In this document: positions 60,773 to 64,000 of the stretch, piece by piece
How the letters are laid out: each line of letters starts with the position of its first letter
Numbering within the stretch: the first letter of the stretch is position 1
Assembly (NCBI RefSeq): GCF_000230555.1
Contig: NC_016078.1
Location: 124,001 to 188,000 of the forward strand
Length of the DNA stretch: 64,000 nucleotides
DNA from: Pelagibacterium halotolerans B2
GTDB taxonomy: Bacteria > Pseudomonadota > Alphaproteobacteria > Rhizobiales > Devosiaceae
Direction of reading: 5' to 3'
The notes under the pieces: generated by a model
What the model was told of the DNA's origin: nothing
Database searches by the model: none
What the model saw: the letters and a program-made list of their open reading frames with translations, nothing else
Program-made: the position numbers and the translations under genes

Positions 60773-61435
60773 TCAGATATATTCGGGCTTGGCCAGATAC
60801 CTGAAAACCATGTCGATGGTGTTCTGACGCAGACTTGCCTGGCTGTCTGCCGAGCCCATGTCGCGACCGAAAAGATGCGAAAAGGTTGCCCGGTTCGAAA
60901 CGTTGAAAAAGCACAGCGCGCTGATCTGCCAGTGTATTTCCAGCGGGTCCAGCCCTTCGCGGAAAACGCCTTCCTCGACGCCCTTGGCATAGATCGACCC
61001 GATCCGCGCGATGGCCGCCTCATTGACGGCGCGCAGCGCCGGCGAGCGCTCCATATAGCGCCCTGAATGAATATTTTCGATCATCACCATGCGGATGAAA
61101 TCCTCATGCTCGGAATGATGATCGAAGGTAAAACCGACGAGGCGACGCAATCCCTCTAGTGGTGGGAGGCTCTCGATATCGAGTTCTGCCTCCCCCTCGC
61201 GCACGACGCGATAGGCGTTTTCCAGCGCGCTGACATAGAGCCCCTCTTTGTCGCCGAAATAGTAGTAGATCATCCGTTTGCTGGCGCGGGTCTTTTCGGC
61301 AATCTCGTCGATGCGCGCGCCGGCCAACCCATTGAGAGCAAACTCGGTTGACGCGACTTCGATGATGTTGCGCCGCGTGCCTTCGGGGTCCTGCTGGCGT
61401 CGGCCGGGCCGCCCGGTGTTTTCGATACTGCTCAA
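60773..61435 (-). CDS. TetR-family transcriptional regulator
   Basis: The best start is TTG at 61435 with GAGGGCGGG 4 nt upstream; another TTG at 61465 is open. The roughly 220-residue protein has the TetR helix-turn-helix TRRNIIEVASTEFALNGLAGARIDEIAEKTRASKRMIYYYFGDKEGLYVSALE and an all-helical C-terminal domain (HHSEHEDFIRMVMIENIHSGRYMERSP, SALCFFNVSNRATF). It is divergent from the shikimate-dehydrogenase-like gene. The palindrome ACTAGT with arms GAA/TTC, found between them and again before the TRAP gene, is its likely operator. Confidence 0.88.
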   Translation of the reverse strand: MSSIENTGRPGRRQQDPEGTRRNIIEVASTEFALNGLAGARIDEIAEKTRASKRMIYYYFGDKEGLYVSALENAYRVVREGEAELDIESLPPLEGLRRLVGFTFDHHSEHEDFIRMVMIENIHSGRYMERSPALRAVNEAAIARIGSIYAKGVEEGVFREGLDPLEIHWQISALCFFNVSNRATFSHLFGRDMGSADSQASLRQNTIDMVFRYLAKPEYI

Positions 61436-61472
61436 TATCCCGCCCTCGCCACACAGAATCGCCAATTGACTA

Positions 61473-61490
61473 AACTAACTAGTTCGTACA
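61473..61490. promoter_or_regulatory. Proposed TetR operator A
   Basis: AACTAACTAGTTCGTACA lies between the TetR start (61435) and the start of the shikimate-dehydrogenase-like gene (61577). It matches the site at 63356-63373 in 17 of 18 bases. Confidence 0.75.
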
Positions 61491-61576
61491 TTAATCACCT
61501 ATTGTCGCGCCCGCATTTAGGTCGAGACGCTCGAAAAACACAAGGGCGGGTCTCAACCGCCCAAAGAGGATGCATT

Positions 61577-62494
61577 TTGACTGTACCGTCGGGACAAACG
61601 GGATCTTCAAGCATGGTGAACTTGGGACGAGGGTTGGCTGAATTGCTTGATATCGGCGCAAAAGGGGCGATTCACATCGGCCTGCTCGGCCGGGGAATCG
61701 GTGCTTCGCTCTCCCCCGCCATGCACCGGCAGGAGGGCGAGCGGCAGGGGTTGGATTATCACTATCACCTGATCGATTTTGATGCCCTCGCCCTTGGCGA
61801 CGAGCATTTGGGAGATGTTGTCGACCTGCTGGAAAAAGTTGGCTTCCGCGGCGTCAACGTCACTCATCCCTTCAAGCAGGCCGTGATCGCTCACCTGCAC
61901 CAGCTCGCGCCCGATGCCAGAGAGATTGGGGCGGTCAATACCGTGATATTCGAGGACGGTCAGCGGATTGGCCACAATACCGATTGCTGGGGGTTCGCAG
62001 AAAGTTTCAGGCTTGGCCTGCCCGACGTGCCTCGAGCGCGCGTTCTGCAGATCGGGGCGGGGGGTGCAGGTGCCGCGGTCGCCCGCGCCCTTATCGAGGT
62101 AGGGACCCGCGACCTTTTCGTATTCGATACCGACGCGGCCCGCAGCGAGGGTCTTGCGGCGCGTATGCGGGAAATGACCTATGAGGTCACCACCGTCGCC
62201 GATATCTCCTCGATCGGATCCTTCGATGGCGTCGTCAACGCCACCCCCATCGGCATGGATAAATATCCCGGCATGCCTGTCGACCCCGACCAGTTGACGG
62301 CCAGCCAATGGGTTGCCGACATCATCTATTTCCCGCGCGAAACCCGACTGATAAAATGTGCGGCGGTGGCCGGATGCGCAACCCTTCCGGGAACCGGTAT
62401 GGCCATATTTCAGGCAGTGAAGGCCTTTGAACTCTTTACCGGCCGCATCCCCTCGCGTGAGGAAATGACCCGCAGCTTTGAAACGGCGGCCTGA
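61577..62494 (+). CDS. Shikimate 5-dehydrogenase-like protein (AroE family)
   Basis: The start is TTG at 61577 with AGAGGA 6 nt upstream; an ATG at 61613 is the alternative. The roughly 305-residue protein has GLLGRGIGASLSPAMHRQEGERQGLDYHYHLID, GFRGVNVTHPFKQAVIAH with the catalytic Lys, AVNTVIFEDGQRIGHNTDCWGF with the catalytic Asp, and the NAD(P) fold VLQIGAGGAGAAVARAL. R-G-I-G-A-S-L-S replaces the usual G-x-P-I-x-x-S-x-S, and NAD preference is suggested by FVFDTDAARSEGLA. With TetR control and a TRAP transporter, quinate or shikimate catabolism is more likely than biosynthesis. Confidence 0.85.
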   Translation: MTVPSGQTGSSSMVNLGRGLAELLDIGAKGAIHIGLLGRGIGASLSPAMHRQEGERQGLDYHYHLIDFDALALGDEHLGDVVDLLEKVGFRGVNVTHPFKQAVIAHLHQLAPDAREIGAVNTVIFEDGQRIGHNTDCWGFAESFRLGLPDVPRARVLQIGAGGAGAAVARALIEVGTRDLFVFDTDAARSEGLAARMREMTYEVTTVADISSIGSFDGVVNATPIGMDKYPGMPVDPDQLTASQWVADIIYFPRETRLIKCAAVAGCATLPGTGMAIFQAVKAFELFTGRIPSREEMTRSFETAA

Positions 62495-62504
62495 TCGGCC
62501 GGTA

Positions 62505-63194
62505 TTACAGCCTGCCGGTGCTCAGGATGTGGTCGATGCCCGAGTGAATATGCTGGGCCAGCTTGGCCTGGGCGCCTGCAACGTCCCGCTCGAGAGCAAG
62601 CCGGAACAGTTCCTTATGGTCTTCGGAAACCCCGTCGCCGCGAAAGCTTGCAGCCAGAAGATGGTAGCGCATGAACCTGTCGAAAATCGACTGATGAATC
62701 GCCAGCAGGGACTTCGATCCACAAGCCGAAATCAGCGCGTGATGAAACGCGAAATCATACTTGATCCACTCAAATGTCCGGTTGGCATCGCCGGCCAGCA
62801 GCGCCTTCTCGATCGAGGACAGCTTGTGATGGGCGGCAACCACATCGGCCTCCCAATCGAGGTCGCCTGCCGCAAAGGAAAGCGCAAGCGCATGGTTTTC
62901 CAGCACCAGTCGCAGATCGCCAACTTCACGCAGATTGTCCACCGAGGCGGGGCTGACTTCGAAGCCACGTTGCCCTTCCGCCACCACGAGGTCTTCCGTG
63001 GTGAGTCTGTTGAGAATCTCTCGGAGCGTGGAAACGCTGACCCCGTACTTGCTTTTGAGGTGCTCGAGCTTGAGCTTCTGCCCCGGCTTTAAATCACCCG
63101 AGACGATATCGCCCCGGATCTTGCGAAAAGCCTGTTCGCCCACGGTATCGGAAATTTCGTCCATTGCGTCGTGCAGCGGTTTTGCGTTTGCCAT
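62505..63194 (-). CDS. GntR-family (FCD) transcriptional regulator
   Basis: The best start is the ATG at 63194 with GGGGAAG upstream; ATG 63236 is possible. The roughly 229-residue protein has the winged helix AFRKIRGDIVSGDLKPGQKLKLEHLKSKYGVSVSTLREILNRLTTEDLVVAEGQRGFEV and an FCD domain (LRLVLENHALALSFAAGD, YDFAFHHALISACGSKSLL, KELFRLALERDVAGAQAKLAQHIHSGIDHIL). It sits between the AroE-like gene and the TRAP gene, divergent from the latter, giving the cluster two regulators. Confidence 0.88.
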   Translation of the reverse strand: MANAKPLHDAMDEISDTVGEQAFRKIRGDIVSGDLKPGQKLKLEHLKSKYGVSVSTLREILNRLTTEDLVVAEGQRGFEVSPASVDNLREVGDLRLVLENHALALSFAAGDLDWEADVVAAHHKLSSIEKALLAGDANRTFEWIKYDFAFHHALISACGSKSLLAIHQSIFDRFMRYHLLAASFRGDGVSEDHKELFRLALERDVAGAQAKLAQHIHSGIDHILSTGRL

Positions 63195-63355
63195 GTTTGT
63201 TTTCTTCCCCGTCGGCTGTTCCTGCCACGTCTTCATGCTCTTGTCACCTTCACGTTATCACGGTGTAAAATTGTTTCATATGAGATTTTCAAAATTGACA
63301 GATGATATCGGGAAAGATAGATGCATTGGAAGCAGGTGGAAAGCTGCTTGACATA

Positions 63356-63373
63356 AACGAACTAGTTCGTACA
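63356..63373. promoter_or_regulatory. Proposed TetR operator B before the TRAP transporter
   Basis: AACGAACTAGTTCGTACA holds the perfect 14-bp palindrome ACGAACTAGTTCGT (63357-63370), 84 bp before the TRAP binding-protein ATG. It pairs with 61473-61490. Confidence 0.75.
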
Positions 63374-63457
63374 TTTGAGCCAGGCGAGAGAGGAGAGATG
63401 TCGCGCGTCGTGACGCTGCGCCAATTATCGCCAGACGTAACAAGGAGGAAGATCATT

Positions 63458-64000
63458 ATGATTTTAAATCTCACCCGCCGGGCCCTCATGCTCGGCTCGG
63501 TCGCGATTGCGGCGGCGGTGTCGATGCCGGCCATGGCGCAGGATGCACCCACGCTCCGGTTTTCGGCCGTGTTTTCCGATCAGGACATCCGCGCCGCCAT
63601 GATGGGGCAACTCGCCGATGCAGTGCGCGACATCGCCACCATCGAGCCCTATTATGGCGGCACGCTTTTCCGCCAGGGTACCGAACTCGTTGCCCTGCAG
63701 CGCGGAAACCTCGAGATGGGCAATATCGCCCCTCAGGATATCTCTAACCAGATCCCTGAATGGTCGCTTCTGACCTCGGCCTATCTGTTCCGTGATGCCG
63801 AACATCTGCGGACCTTCTTTGAAAGCGAAGTGGGCGAGCAGTTCAAGCAGATGGCCGAAGACCAGCTCGGTATCCATATTCTTGGGCCAACCTATTTCGG
63901 CGCCCGCCAGGTCGGGCTGCGCATCGACAAGGAAATCCAGACGCCGGCCGATATGGAAGGGGTTCGCCTGCGCATGCCCGGCGGCGATGCCTGGCAGTTC
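63458..64000 (+). CDS. TRAP transporter substrate-binding protein (DctP family; 3' end cut off)
   Basis: The ATG at 63458 has AAGGAGGAAG 6 nt upstream. The 181 visible residues start with a signal peptide (LTRRALMLGSVAIAAAVSMPAMAQ; the RR pair might make it Tat-dependent). Then come LRFSAVFSDQDIRAAMMGQLADAV, GTLFRQGTELVALQRGNLEMGNIAPQDISNQIPEWSLLTSAYLFRDAEHLRTFFESEVGEQF and YFGARQVGLRIDKEIQTPADMEGVRLRMPGGDAW, the DctP core with its arginine for carboxylate binding. The membrane subunits should follow outside the window. Induced with the AroE-like enzyme, it may import an organic acid such as quinate or shikimate. Confidence 0.92.
   Translation, partial: MILNLTRRALMLGSVAIAAAVSMPAMAQDAPTLRFSAVFSDQDIRAAMMGQLADAVRDIATIEPYYGGTLFRQGTELVALQRGNLEMGNIAPQDISNQIPEWSLLTSAYLFRDAEHLRTFFESEVGEQFKQMAEDQLGIHILGPTYFGARQVGLRIDKEIQTPADMEGVRLRMPGGDAWQF

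Noticed and set aside
59278..60804. 508-codon open frame on the plus strand
   Set aside because: It is antisense to the PIG-L gene, has no ribosome site and runs through the intergenic operator region.
1..64000. tRNA, rRNA or riboswitch
   Set aside because: No cloverleaf-like or rRNA-like stretch was noticed, and intergenic regions before transporter genes show operators rather than known aptamer cores. A covariance-model search could not be run.

Overview
The window is high-GC, densely coded DNA from an alphaproteobacterium, most likely of the order Hyphomicrobiales (Devosia/Pelagibacterium-like). This placement is inferred from the many solute importers, the regulator mix, TTG/GTG starts and ATGA overlaps; no rRNA or marker gene is present. 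It holds about 57 protein genes, one of them frame-broken. I see no tRNA, rRNA, CRISPR array, insertion sequence or phage gene. The region looks like a catabolic and transport island: compact clusters, each with its own regulator and importer.

Layout. (1) 1-1707: part of a nickel/cobalt uptake operon (two exported proteins) under an RcnR-type repressor with a G-tract operator. (2) 1754-9319: exported and membrane proteins of poorly understood families (three DUF6152, two DUF6644, one cytochrome c', one anchor protein). It contains a duplicated gene pair whose last 639 bp are almost identical, with an AraC regulator between the copies. (3) 9318-11700: AraC regulator with a divergent EamA exporter, then an Lrp regulator. 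(4) 11727-18877: tripartite tricarboxylate transporter with an acyl-CoA ligase, two enoyl-CoA hydratase-family enzymes and an IclR regulator; three similar sites sit 12-13 nt before three start codons. (5) 18931-33131: LacI-controlled ABC importer of the LplB/LplC type with two ADP-ribosylglycohydrolase-family proteins, a CaiB-type CoA-transferase, a CitE-type lyase, an esterase and a glycosidase-like/FGE fusion. (6) 33419-42155: dipeptide/nickel-type ABC transporter with two phosphodiesterase-type hydrolases and a LysR regulator. (7) 42259-46457: hydroxyproline catabolism (4-hydroxyproline epimerase, FAD dehydrogenase, DapA-type deaminase, GntR regulator). (8) 46475-60486: ROK-regulated cluster with an ABC sugar importer, PfkB kinase, argininosuccinate-lyase-like enzyme, two large PIG-L deacetylase-like proteins (one frameshifted in a G8 run) and an EamA transporter; one 25-bp operator occurs at three promoters. 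(9) 60773-64000: TetR regulator, shikimate-dehydrogenase-like enzyme, GntR regulator and the start of a TRAP transporter; the same operator lies in front of both transcription units.

The most promising undescribed system is region 8, where a shared operator ties together an exported deacetylase, an importer, a second deacetylase, a C-N lyase-like enzyme and a sugar kinase. Region 5 and the exported proteins of regions 1-2 that are predicted to begin with histidine come next. All functions are inferred from sequence motifs read by eye.
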